Origin: JBBITW01 sp037440525
Lineage (GTDB): Bacteria; Desulfobacterota; BSN033; UBA1163
Direction of reading: 5' to 3'
Assembly: GCA_037440525.1 (NCBI GenBank)
Contig: JBBITW010000010.1
Span: 1 to 37,917, forward strand
Length of the DNA: 37,917 nt
This document shows, piece after piece, positions 8,687 through 16,921 of this stretch. Numbering within the stretch: position 1 is the stretch's first letter; the number at the start of each line of letters is the position of its first letter. The notes beneath the pieces were generated by a model, which saw nothing but the letters and a program-made list of their open reading frames with translations, ran no database searches and was not told the origin of the DNA. The position numbers were made by a program, and so were the translations under genes.

Positions 8687-9658
8687 TTATTTTATCAGCC
8701 CTATTTTTCTATAAAGCTCTGCATTGTTTTTATATTGTTTCATTAAGGCCTTTGTTAATTCTTCTCCAGATAATGGCTTCTTTGTATAAATTTCAAGATG
8801 GTCAGCTAATTTCTTGAATTCTGAAGTCTGCATTGCTTTTCCAAATACATTTTCTAATTTTTTAACAATGAAAGGATCCATATTCTTTGGTCCATAAATG
8901 AGATACCAACTTTGTATCACTAAGGAAGGATAGCCCATTTCCTTTATTGTAGGCACATCAGGATACTGCTCCGGTGGCTCTTCGCTATAAGTGATTAAGA
9001 GTCTGACCGTTCCTGCTTTGAGATGTGGTGCATATCCTGAACTTGCAGTACTGGCAATCATGATATGCCCTCCTAACAGGGCTGTCATCGTGGGGGCAGC
9101 TCCATCGAAGGGGACAAATCTGATTTTTAGATTCTCCATCTGCGAGAGGGCCTGCAGGGCAATATGATCAGTCGTATTTACACCGACAATCCCCACAGTT
9201 AATTTATCAGGATTGGCTCGGGCAAATTCAATTACATCTTTGAAAGTCTTAAAAGGAGAATCCTTTACTACAGAGATTCCAAAATTTAGCACTCCATATT
9301 GAATGATATAAGTAAAATCCTCAAATTTATAAGTCACCTTCTCAAGATGAGGTGCCGCAACAATGCAGGATGATGTTGTTGCTCCAAGTGTATAGCCATC
9401 TGGTTTTGCTTTGGACATTAATGTCATGGCCACTCTTCCTGCCCCGCCCGGTTTATTTATGCAAACGATTTCTTGCCCAAGGTATTTTTTTGATTGTTCG
9501 GCAATCATCCTTGCACCGAGATCTGTCACCGCACCGGGTGCAAATCCAATTATCATCTCGATCTGTCTGGTGGGATAAGCCGTCTCCGCTGCAATTGCCA
9601 TGAGGTTAAAAAAGAATATAAAATATATAGAAAATATAATTATCCACATCTTCTTCAT
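8687..9658 (-). CDS. TTT transporter periplasmic binding protein (TctC/Bug family), copy 1
   Basis: This is a 323-residue Bug-family binding protein. Residues 1-23 are a signal peptide ending AIA|AETAYP. The mature start YPTRQIEMIIGFAPGAVTD, the loop INKPGGAGRVA and the IVGVNTTDHIALQ stretch are classical TctC features. It captures carboxylates in the periplasm for the TctA-TctB permease encoded upstream. AGGAGGGG lies just before the ATG. It is the last gene of the minus-strand block and converges with the oxidoreductase gene only 26 bases away. It is a tandem duplicate of the next gene, with a 177-base block (9184-9360) matching it at all but two bases. Confidence 0.93.
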   Translation of the reverse strand: MKKMWIIIFSIYFIFFFNLMAIAAETAYPTRQIEMIIGFAPGAVTDLGARMIAEQSKKYLGQEIVCINKPGGAGRVAMTLMSKAKPDGYTLGATTSSCIVAAPHLEKVTYKFEDFTYIIQYGVLNFGISVVKDSPFKTFKDVIEFARANPDKLTVGIVGVNTTDHIALQALSQMENLKIRFVPFDGAAPTMTALLGGHIMIASTASSGYAPHLKAGTVRLLITYSEEPPEQYPDVPTIKEMGYPSLVIQSWYLIYGPKNMDPFIVKKLENVFGKAMQTSEFKKLADHLEIYTKKPLSGEELTKALMKQYKNNAELYRKIGLIK

Positions 9659-9731
9659 GACTTCCCCTCCTGTAATAGATTTGTTAATTTGTTTGAATTA
9701 TCTTTTAACAATTAATAATAATACCCTTAAA

Positions 9732-10694
9732 CTATTTAATCAACCCCAATTTTTTATATAACTCTATATTTCTCTTATTCCGCTGAAAGAGGGTTTCTCT
9801 TAATTCTTGCCCAGGAAGGGGATTCTTAGTATAAATTTCAAGATCATTAGCTAATTTTATGAATTCAGTACTCTGCATTGCCTTTCCAAAAGCGTCTACG
9901 AGCTTCTTAACAATAGAAGTTTCTATATTCTTTGGCCCCGAGATGATATACCAACTTTGGATGATTAATGAGGGATAACCCAGCTCCCTCAATGTGGGCA
10001 CATCCGGATACTGTTCCAATCTCTCTTCCCCCATCACAGCCAAGAGTCTGATATTTTTTGTTTTTACATGCGGTGCATATCCTGAACTTGCCGCGCTTGC
10101 TACCATTACATGCTTACCCAACAGGGCTGTCATCGTGGGGGCAGCTCCATCGAAGGGCACAAACCTAATCTTCAGGTTCTCCATCTGTGAAAGGACCTGA
10201 AGCGCAATATGATCAGATGTATTTACCCCGACAATCCCCACAGTTAATTTATCAGGATTGGCACGGGCAAATTCAATTACATCTTTGAAAGTCTTAAAAG
10301 GAGAATCCTTTACTACAGAGATTCCAAAATTTAGCACTCCATATTGAATGATATAAGTAAAATCCTCAAATTTATAAGTCACCTTCTCAAGATGGGGTGC
10401 CGCAATAATACTCCCATCAGTTGCCGCGCAAAGTGTATAGCCATCGGGTTTTGCTTTGGATATTAATGTCACGGCCACCCTTCCCGCTCCTCCCGGTTTA
10501 TTGATGCAAACGATTTCTTGCCCAAGATATCTTTTTGATTGTTCAGCAATCATTCTTGCACCGAGATCTGTCCCCGCACCAGGTGCAAATCCAATTATCA
10601 TCTCGATCTGTCTTGTGGGATAGGCCGTCTCTACTGCAATTGCCCTGGGGTTAAAAAAGAATATAAAAGATAAAACTATCCAAATCTTCTTCAT
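9732..10694 (-). CDS. TTT transporter periplasmic binding protein (TctC/Bug family), copy 2
   Basis: A 320-residue paralogue of the neighbouring binding protein. I start it at the ATG of MKKIWIVLSF because AGGAGGGAGGAG lies immediately upstream and a normal signal peptide (ending AIA|VETAYP) follows; the 22 residues upstream of this would mask the signal. The TctC motifs are the same as in copy 1. The C-terminal third and the segment around residue 200 differ most between the two copies, so they may bind different acids or the same acid with different affinity. Two binding proteins with one permease is common for this transporter class. Confidence 0.92.
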   Translation of the reverse strand: MKKIWIVLSFIFFFNPRAIAVETAYPTRQIEMIIGFAPGAGTDLGARMIAEQSKRYLGQEIVCINKPGGAGRVAVTLISKAKPDGYTLCAATDGSIIAAPHLEKVTYKFEDFTYIIQYGVLNFGISVVKDSPFKTFKDVIEFARANPDKLTVGIVGVNTSDHIALQVLSQMENLKIRFVPFDGAAPTMTALLGKHVMVASAASSGYAPHVKTKNIRLLAVMGEERLEQYPDVPTLRELGYPSLIIQSWYIISGPKNIETSIVKKLVDAFGKAMQSTEFIKLANDLEIYTKNPLPGQELRETLFQRNKRNIELYKKLGLIK

Positions 10695-10802
10695 GACTCC
10701 TCCCTCCTGTAGTGGATTTGTTAATTTGTTTGAATTATCCATTATGAGTTTCAATGGCACACTTTAGAGCCATTACATCAACTTTTCTTTGAAACCTAAA
10801 TT

Positions 10803-12311
10803 TTAGGTTTGTTGTTCTTCAACGATTTTAAGCCGTTTCTTCTTCGAAAATCCTATAATAGTAGATATCAGAAGAAATAAGGAGATCAATAAGCAGGTGG
10901 CCGAGATAGGTCTCGTAAAGAATATTTTAAAACTCCCGTTGGAGAGGATTAGGGATTGTCGTAACGCCTTCTCCATCATCTGCCCTAAAACATAAGCTAA
11001 GACAAGCGGGGCGGGTTCATATTGGCATTTCTTCATCACATATCCAATCACTCCAAAAATGATCATTATCCAAATATCAAAAACTGAATTTCTTAATGTA
11101 TAGACACCCACAATACATATCAGGATGATGATTGGAAACATAAAACGGAATGGTACCTTTGTGAGTTGAACCCAGATCTTGATCAGGGGAAGATTCAAAA
11201 CCAGAAGCATAGCGTTTCCAACATACATACTGGTGACCACACCCCAGAAGATATCCGGATGGTTTTTAAGAAGCAATGGGCCTGGTGTTATATTGTGGAT
11301 CAGAAGGCCTGCAAAAAGCATGGCCATGACGACATTGGAAGGGATCCCGAGTGTTAGAAGGGGAATAAATGCACTCTGAGAGGCAGCATTATTCGCAGAT
11401 TCAGGAGAGGCAACACCTTCAATCACTCCGCTGCCAAATCTTTCAGAATGCTTTGATAACCTCTTTTCAATAGCATAAGCTATAAAAGAAGCAATCACTG
11501 CCCCGCCCCCGGGAAGGATTCCCAGGAAGAAACCGATTCCAGTTCCCCGGATGATAGCCCAGATTGAATCTGCCCAGTCTTTTAATGTTGGGAGTATTCC
11601 CTTAATATGAGTTTGATATAAGGTTCTAATCCCCTTCTTTTCCAGATTTTCAAATACCTCTGCAATACCGAAGAATCCCATGACTATAGGGACGATCCCT
11701 ATCCCATCCAATAAACCATCTAAATTATAAGTATAGCGGATTTTACCAGTGAGGTTATCCATTCCTACAAAACTTAATATTAGCCCTAAGATTCCCATAC
11801 TAATTGCTTTAATCAAAGATTTTTGGGTAAGATAGATCAGTATAATTAAACCTAATATCATCAAGCTGAAGTATTCAGGAGGTCCGAATCGTAGGGCAAA
11901 ACGAACCAGTGGTTGTGCAATCATCATTACACCAAAAACAGCAATACTTCCTGCGATGAACGAACCAAATGCAGCAATCCCTAGCGCCGGTCCAGCCCTT
12001 CCTTTAAGTGCCATCTGGTGACCGTCGAGGCAGGTAACTATGGAGGAGGGTTCTCCCGGAATATTAACCAGAATGGAGGTGGTTGAGCCCCCATACTGGG
12101 CTCCATAGTAGATACCTGCAAGCATGATGATTGAAGAGACAGGAGGTGTATAAAATGTAATAGGCAGGAGAATGGCCATAGTTCCTGTAGGTCCCAGTCC
12201 GGGTAAAACCCCAACCAATGTTCCGATCAAGACACCAAAAAAACAAAAAAGTAAATTAATGGGTTGAAGACAGGTTTGAAATCCTAATAGGATACTCTGA
12301 TAGAATTCCAT
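10803..12311 (-). CDS. tctA: TTT transporter large permease (TctA family)
   Basis: This 502-residue protein is the large membrane subunit of a tripartite tricarboxylate transporter. The duplicated TctA motif is visible in both halves: GTLVGVLPGLGPTGTMAILLP near residue 30 and GFFLGILPGGGAVIASFIAYA near residue 265. The other signatures are YYGAQYGGSTTSILVNIPGE and the ASQSAFIPLLTLGIPSN stretch. About 12 membrane segments are expected. It starts 3 bases past the tctB-like stop with no good ribosome site of its own, which points to translational coupling. With TctB and a TctC it imports a di- or tricarboxylate driven by an ion gradient. Confidence 0.95.
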   Translation of the reverse strand: MEFYQSILLGFQTCLQPINLLFCFFGVLIGTLVGVLPGLGPTGTMAILLPITFYTPPVSSIIMLAGIYYGAQYGGSTTSILVNIPGEPSSIVTCLDGHQMALKGRAGPALGIAAFGSFIAGSIAVFGVMMIAQPLVRFALRFGPPEYFSLMILGLIILIYLTQKSLIKAISMGILGLILSFVGMDNLTGKIRYTYNLDGLLDGIGIVPIVMGFFGIAEVFENLEKKGIRTLYQTHIKGILPTLKDWADSIWAIIRGTGIGFFLGILPGGGAVIASFIAYAIEKRLSKHSERFGSGVIEGVASPESANNAASQSAFIPLLTLGIPSNVVMAMLFAGLLIHNITPGPLLLKNHPDIFWGVVTSMYVGNAMLLVLNLPLIKIWVQLTKVPFRFMFPIIILICIVGVYTLRNSVFDIWIMIIFGVIGYVMKKCQYEPAPLVLAYVLGQMMEKALRQSLILSNGSFKIFFTRPISATCLLISLFLLISTIIGFSKKKRLKIVEEQQT

Positions 12312-12314
12312 TTT

Positions 12315-12773
12315 TTACCACTGAATATGAAATGAACCTGAGGGGAAGACAACCCCTAACAACTTACTTAAGACAAAATAACTTATATTGATTACAATAA
12401 TGGCTATAATCAGATGGTAAAGCCATTTTTTTGGACTATCCACCAGGAACATTATCCACATTAAAATGAAACTGGAGACAAGAAATCCCAGATACTCTAA
12501 TGAGAGGGCATAAAAACATAATCCAACGGTAATAATAAATTGTTTTGAAAAGTTAGTCCAATTCAAGGGAATTTCCAGAGTTTCCGCAGAACCAAGTGTA
12601 TCTTGAATAAACACCACCAATGAAAGAATAAACAGTAATATGGAAGCTATAAGTCCCATAAATCCAGGACCTGGGGATCGAAGATCTCCAATTCCGAGTT
12701 TCAAACTCGAGAGGATGATCAATATTGAAAAACCCATTAAAGAAAAACTTACAATTTGTTTTAATCGTTTCAT
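12315..12773 (-). CDS. tctB: TTT transporter small permease (TctB family)
   Basis: This 152-residue protein has four hydrophobic segments (about 8-28, 38-58, 80-105 and 118-140). These and the GPGFMG stretch after the first helix fit TctB. It sits between the aconitase-like small subunit (19 bases upstream) and TctA (3 bases downstream). The ribosome site is weak. Its linkage to the dehydratase genes suggests that the imported acid is their substrate or precursor. Confidence 0.87.
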   Translation of the reverse strand: MKRLKQIVSFSLMGFSILIILSSLKLGIGDLRSPGPGFMGLIASILLFILSLVVFIQDTLGSAETLEIPLNWTNFSKQFIITVGLCFYALSLEYLGFLVSSFILMWIMFLVDSPKKWLYHLIIAIIVINISYFVLSKLLGVVFPSGSFHIQW

Positions 12774-12792
12774 TGCTGCATAACAGGAAATA

Positions 12793-13293
12793 TTACGGAT
12801 TCCCTTCTGTGATCTTCTTTAAAATGGGTATAATCCCTCCTGCATTAAGGATTTCTAAGGGGGTGCCTGTAAGGGTTTCAAATGATCGGGTTGCTCCTGT
12901 TTGGAGGTTTTTTAATCTTCCTTGATCAAAGTCAATTTCTATTCCATCTCCCTCGGCAAATATTTGGCTAACCCCTTTGCAAAGAATCGGATAGATTCCG
13001 AGTCCGATACAGTTTCGAAAATAAATTCTTGCCATGGACTCACAAATTACAAAGCGAAATCCCATTTCCTTGACCACCAATGTTGCCTGTTCCCTGCTTG
13101 ATCCACATCCAAAGTTTTTTCCTGCAACAATAATATCTCCTTCCTTTACTGTTTTATAAAATTCTGGGTAAATAGGGCTAAAGGCATGTTTTTTCATCTC
13201 TTCCGGCGGCATTTGAAGGATTGTTCCTGGTGTGATCATATCTGTATCCACATTGTCCCCAAATTTTCTGACCCGACCCCTTATCTTTTCCAT
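12793..13293 (-). CDS. Aconitase-family dehydratase, small (swivel) subunit, LeuD/DmdB-like
   Basis: This is a 166-residue swivel domain with the hallmark GCGSSREQA at residues 62-70 and YFRNCIGLGIYPI further on, as in LeuD, homoaconitase and 2,3-dimethylmalate dehydratase small subunits. Together with the large subunit it would interconvert hydroxy-acids by moving water across a C=C bond. Its ATG follows the large-subunit TAA with no gap (TAAATG), so the subunits should be made in equal amounts. No leucine-synthesis genes are nearby; linkage to a TTT importer, ETF and a TcuA-like enzyme favours a catabolic role. Substrate choice among aconitate, homoaconitate, dimethylmalate and citraconate types cannot be read here. 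Confidence 0.88.
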   Translation of the reverse strand: MEKIRGRVRKFGDNVDTDMITPGTILQMPPEEMKKHAFSPIYPEFYKTVKEGDIIVAGKNFGCGSSREQATLVVKEMGFRFVICESMARIYFRNCIGLGIYPILCKGVSQIFAEGDGIEIDFDQGRLKNLQTGATRSFETLTGTPLEILNAGGIIPILKKITEGNP

Positions 13294-14553
13294 TTAAATC
13301 ACCTCTCTTGGATCCACAATCTCTCCCATAATTGCTGAGGCAGTTACTGTATAGGGGGAGGCAAGATAGATCTCTGAATCCGGGCTTCCCATCCTACCCT
13401 TGAAGTTTCTTGGTGTTGCAGCAATACATCTTTCCCCCCCTGCGAGAACACCCTGATAACCCGTGCAGAATCCGCATGAAGGATTCCCTATCATGACACC
13501 GGAGTCTATCAGTTTACCAATAAGCCCCTTTTCCAGGGCCTCTTTATAAATCCCCCAGGATGCCGGGGCAACATAAAACCTTACTCCAGGATGGACTTTT
13601 TTTCCTTTAAGCATTCTGACTGCAATCTCCAGATCTTCAATTCTACCATGGCAACATGAGGCAATTACTGCCTGGTCTATTTTAACATTTTTAACTTCTT
13701 TAGCTCTTACTACATTTCCAACTGTATGGGGAAGTGCAATTTGTGGTTCGAGTTCCCTCGCATCAATTTTATATGTCTCTGCATATACTGCATCGGGATC
13801 ACTCTCAACAGCTTCAAATGGTTTGTCTGTTCTTGCCCTGACATAATCTATCACCTTTTGATCAGCTCTGAATATTCCGAATTTTGCTCCAAGCTCTACA
13901 GACATATTTCCCATAGTGAATCGGCTATCAAGATTCATCTCCTCCACAGTCGATCCCATCCATTCAATTGCTTTATACTGGGCTACCTCAGTAGTATACT
14001 TTCCCGCAATATAGAGTATTATGTCCTTGGAATGAACAAAATCCGGAAGCCTCCCATTAATCTCAAACTTGATTGTTTCGGGAACCTTGAACCAAAGCGT
14101 ACCTGTCTGAATCACATAAGCCATCTCCGAGGTCCCAATACCTGTGGCAGCAGCATTGAGAGCCCCATAGGTTGTTGTGTGAGAATCGGCTCCCACAATC
14201 AATTCCCCTGGCTTGACATGCCCTTTCTCCATCATGATCTGGTGGCCAATACCGGGAAAGAGATCATAAAAATATTTAACTTTCAGCTTTTTTGCAAACT
14301 CCCTGCAGCTTTTCTGAACCTCTGCATTCTCAACAGTAAATGGTGGAACCCTATGATCGATGATCACGAAAAATCTTTCAGGGTCCCATATTTTGATAGC
14401 CTCTGGTTTTATGCCTCCTTTTGAAAGTACTGTTCTTAAAAGTTGAAACATCTCGGGCATCATGGCCACATCGATCCTGGCAGTCACATATTCACCCGGG
14501 GATGTCTTCTTAAGTCCCGATCCCCTTGCCAGTATCTTTTCGACAATCGTCAT
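13294..14553 (-). CDS. Aconitase-family dehydratase, large Fe-S subunit, LeuC/DmdA-like
   Basis: A 419-residue large subunit of normal length for the LeuC/homoaconitase/DmdA class. GADSHTTTYGA at 121-131 is the substrate-loop motif. Cys300 (SCCHGRIEDL) and Cys360/Cys363 (NPSCGFC) are the three 4Fe-4S ligands, so the protein should be active. The end of the chain has GRMGSPDSEIYLASP, usual for the family. It lies in the same transcript as the TctBAC importer and 40 bases after an M24 gene. Known relatives act on 3-isopropylmalate, homoaconitate and 2,3-dimethylmalate. The TcuA-like gene upstream makes cis-aconitate or a homologue an attractive but unproven substrate. Confidence 0.9.
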   Translation of the reverse strand: MTIVEKILARGSGLKKTSPGEYVTARIDVAMMPEMFQLLRTVLSKGGIKPEAIKIWDPERFFVIIDHRVPPFTVENAEVQKSCREFAKKLKVKYFYDLFPGIGHQIMMEKGHVKPGELIVGADSHTTTYGALNAAATGIGTSEMAYVIQTGTLWFKVPETIKFEINGRLPDFVHSKDIILYIAGKYTTEVAQYKAIEWMGSTVEEMNLDSRFTMGNMSVELGAKFGIFRADQKVIDYVRARTDKPFEAVESDPDAVYAETYKIDARELEPQIALPHTVGNVVRAKEVKNVKIDQAVIASCCHGRIEDLEIAVRMLKGKKVHPGVRFYVAPASWGIYKEALEKGLIGKLIDSGVMIGNPSCGFCTGYQGVLAGGERCIAATPRNFKGRMGSPDSEIYLASPYTVTASAIMGEIVDPREVI

Positions 14554-14593
14554 CCTCCTCTCCCTCCTGCCCTTTCATTAAATAATTGAAACC

Positions 14594-15748
14594 TTATTGA
14601 GTCAGCAGTTTTAGTCCTTTCTTTGTAATGTGAAAAGTATCTCCCACCATAACAGGTCCTAAATATTTATTATAAACTCCAATGCGCAGAGAAAGACACA
14701 TACCCTGCATAAGGACATTTCGTCCTTCCCCATCAATCATTGGAAATTCCTTTGGACCAAGACCTATTCCATTTCCTAATCCATAATCCGATACGAATTC
14801 AAAATTGGCTTCCTTTATCTTTGCCAGTGCCTCCTTATAAAATTGCGATATTCTTTTTCCGTAAACCATTCCTCCCACTATAGAATCATAGAGTGTATTA
14901 ACTTCATCAGGTTGAATTTCTTCAAAAGAAGAATCTCTAATAGTAAAGGTTCGAATTGCTTCTGCCCAGTATCTCTCAAATTCAACAGATATATATATGA
15001 TGATTTTTTCTTCAGGGTAAAAGATTTTTTCTTCCGGAGGTTTAAATGCCCATTCTTTCTCCATTGGTCTGGCGATCATCATTCTGAAATCTTCTGCCCC
15101 TTCAAGCCGTGCTTCCCTGCGTGATGATGCTTCAAGAATTTCCTCGCGAAGTTCCCCAAAAGAGGAGGTTTTAATAAAATCAAATATTCTCGAAACAATG
15201 CGAGAAGCCCTTTGAATTTGAAGAATTTCAAACGATGATTTTTTCATTCTCAGTTCATCTATCAGTGAATCAATTTCCCTCATTTTACATTTTGATAGTG
15301 AGTCAAAAAGGAATTTTAACTGATAATGGGGCATCAGTCGTTTAAGCCCTACCAACCCTATAACAGATGGAATAAGGTTCCTCTCCTTTAAGTATTTCAC
15401 ACATTCTTTAGATATATCTCCAGTGGCGCGAATATCATCAATCCATGTCAATTTTTTAACAGAGGATATCCCCCGTGATGAACCTTCAAAAATCAGACAT
15501 GGCTCACCTGAGCCTGGAATTGCGACAAGAACCCCTTGGGGGAGCCTAATCACATAATTACTTATATAACAATAATTTCCATATTCATTGAACCCATTCC
15601 CATAAAGTAAGAGGACATCAATTCCTTCCTCCCTCATTCTTTTTTTAATTTTCTTAACCCTCGCATGGAATTCCTCTACAGGCATATTGATTTGATCCCA
15701 TATATTTCGTCCACTCTTTAATGCAGGCTGCATGGTTTCCATTATCAT
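14594..15748 (-). CDS. M24-fold (aminopeptidase P/creatinase-like) protein lacking the metal site, subunit a
   Basis: A 384-residue protein with the creatinase N-terminal domain (about 20-155) and a pita-bread C-terminal domain (about 165-384). Aligning by eye to prolidase, none of the five metal ligands remains: the segment YISVEFERYWAEAIRTF has Tyr and Glu for the two Asp, GLGNGIG has Asn for His, and the two late Glu become Arg (SLRIGVY) and Gly (VMVGDTF). A substrate-binding His like that of creatinase is also not visible. It overlaps the preceding M24 gene by ATGA, so the two probably form a heteromer in which this is the structural or regulatory partner. It is not expected to be a peptidase. 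Function unknown. Confidence 0.82.
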   Translation of the reverse strand: MIMETMQPALKSGRNIWDQINMPVEEFHARVKKIKKRMREEGIDVLLLYGNGFNEYGNYCYISNYVIRLPQGVLVAIPGSGEPCLIFEGSSRGISSVKKLTWIDDIRATGDISKECVKYLKERNLIPSVIGLVGLKRLMPHYQLKFLFDSLSKCKMREIDSLIDELRMKKSSFEILQIQRASRIVSRIFDFIKTSSFGELREEILEASSRREARLEGAEDFRMMIARPMEKEWAFKPPEEKIFYPEEKIIIYISVEFERYWAEAIRTFTIRDSSFEEIQPDEVNTLYDSIVGGMVYGKRISQFYKEALAKIKEANFEFVSDYGLGNGIGLGPKEFPMIDGEGRNVLMQGMCLSLRIGVYNKYLGPVMVGDTFHITKKGLKLLTQ

Positions 15749-16863
15749 ACCTCTTTAATATATAGTTTAATTTCCATCTCCGTAAGATATTCAATCCCTG
15801 TCTCTGTAACCATAACGGTCTCCCCGCAAGCTAAATATCCTGTTTCAGGGATATATTGATTTGGATGAACCGCAATCACCTGGTACTTTTCTAAATTAGT
15901 ATCCATATTCTCCGTGATCTCTGCCCCTGGGGCAATCGATCCTACTCCAAAACCGTGTCCCCTTGATCGCATATAAGGTGGGTTGCAATATTTTTGGTAA
16001 CCTGCTTCACTAATAATACGATTCATTGTAATGGTGATAATGGATGCTGGAACACCAGCTTTCATCTGGTTCAAAGATTCCTTTAAAGCATGAATGAGGA
16101 TATTATATTTTTCTACAAGAATCTGAGAGGGGTTTCCCAGAACCACGGTAGGGCAAAGCTGGATAAATTGTCCCCTGTATACTGGGGTGATCTCACCAAT
16201 GACAATATCTCCCCTGTTAAGTCTTCGATCTGTGGGTTCGTGCATCTCATAATTATGTTTCCCTGAACTCAAAAGAATGAAGGTATCGTCTGCACCTGAG
16301 GAACGCAACGCATATTCTATTTCGGCCACAAGTTCATATTCTCGAATACCAACCCTTGTAGAATTCACAAAGGCCCGGGTTCCAACATCTGCAATCCTTG
16401 CTGTTTTCCTAACTACCTCAATCTCCTCCTCAGTCTTTTCCCTTGCCATCTCCTCAATGATGTCATCAGCAATTACTAAGGAGAGCTCCTTTTGGATACC
16501 ATTAAAGACTTCCTGTGTCATCTCTTTAGAGCCAACTAATCCTATTTTCCCGGAGATCTTTAGCTTCTTTATAATATCTCCAAGATCACTTAGGAAGTCT
16601 TTTGTCCCTCGAACATCCTTGATCCAGCTCTGTTGGGATGCACGGAGTTTGTCCCAGTGAGGCTCCACCAGAAGGACAACCTCTCCATATTTTGATACGA
16701 TTGCTGCGTTTCGAGGCCCCATGGGCTTAAATTCAGAAAAATAAAGCAAATAACTGGGACGTAAAATATTGCAGACCCCATTAGAATAAATAATTAATCC
16801 ATTTAATCCTTTCTGAGCCATAAGCTTGAGAGCCTTTTCCAATTTTCTATCAGAATGGTTCAT
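15745..16863 (-). CDS. M24-fold creatinase-like protein with degenerate metal site, subunit b
   Basis: A 372-residue protein with creatinase-type N- and C-terminal domains. The catalytic-domain motif GEITPVYRGQFIQLCPT has Glu and Gln where metallopeptidases have two Asp; His is kept in SRGHGFGVG; the two late Glu read His (AVHPNQY) and Gly (ACGETVMVTETG). A His in KHNYEMHEPTDR matches the place of the catalytic His of metal-free creatinase. So it may be a metal-independent C-N or C-O hydrolase or lyase, with the Asp/His-less neighbour as partner. The ribosome site TGGAGGA precedes the ATG. It lies 58 bases after the PrpD-like gene. Confidence 0.83.
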   Translation of the reverse strand: MNHSDRKLEKALKLMAQKGLNGLIIYSNGVCNILRPSYLLYFSEFKPMGPRNAAIVSKYGEVVLLVEPHWDKLRASQQSWIKDVRGTKDFLSDLGDIIKKLKISGKIGLVGSKEMTQEVFNGIQKELSLVIADDIIEEMAREKTEEEIEVVRKTARIADVGTRAFVNSTRVGIREYELVAEIEYALRSSGADDTFILLSSGKHNYEMHEPTDRRLNRGDIVIGEITPVYRGQFIQLCPTVVLGNPSQILVEKYNILIHALKESLNQMKAGVPASIITITMNRIISEAGYQKYCNPPYMRSRGHGFGVGSIAPGAEITENMDTNLEKYQVIAVHPNQYIPETGYLACGETVMVTETGIEYLTEMEIKLYIKEV

Positions 16864-16921
16864 TTCTGTCCTCCAGCCTTTTTCATTCCAAAAAGATCCC
16901 CATCATTTCTATTCATAGTTT

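Noticed and set aside
13726..14424. 232-codon open frame opposite the aconitase-like large subunit
   Set aside because: The minus-strand gene has intact Fe-S and substrate motifs across this span; the opposite frame has cysteine- and histidine-rich low-plausibility sequence and no ribosome site.
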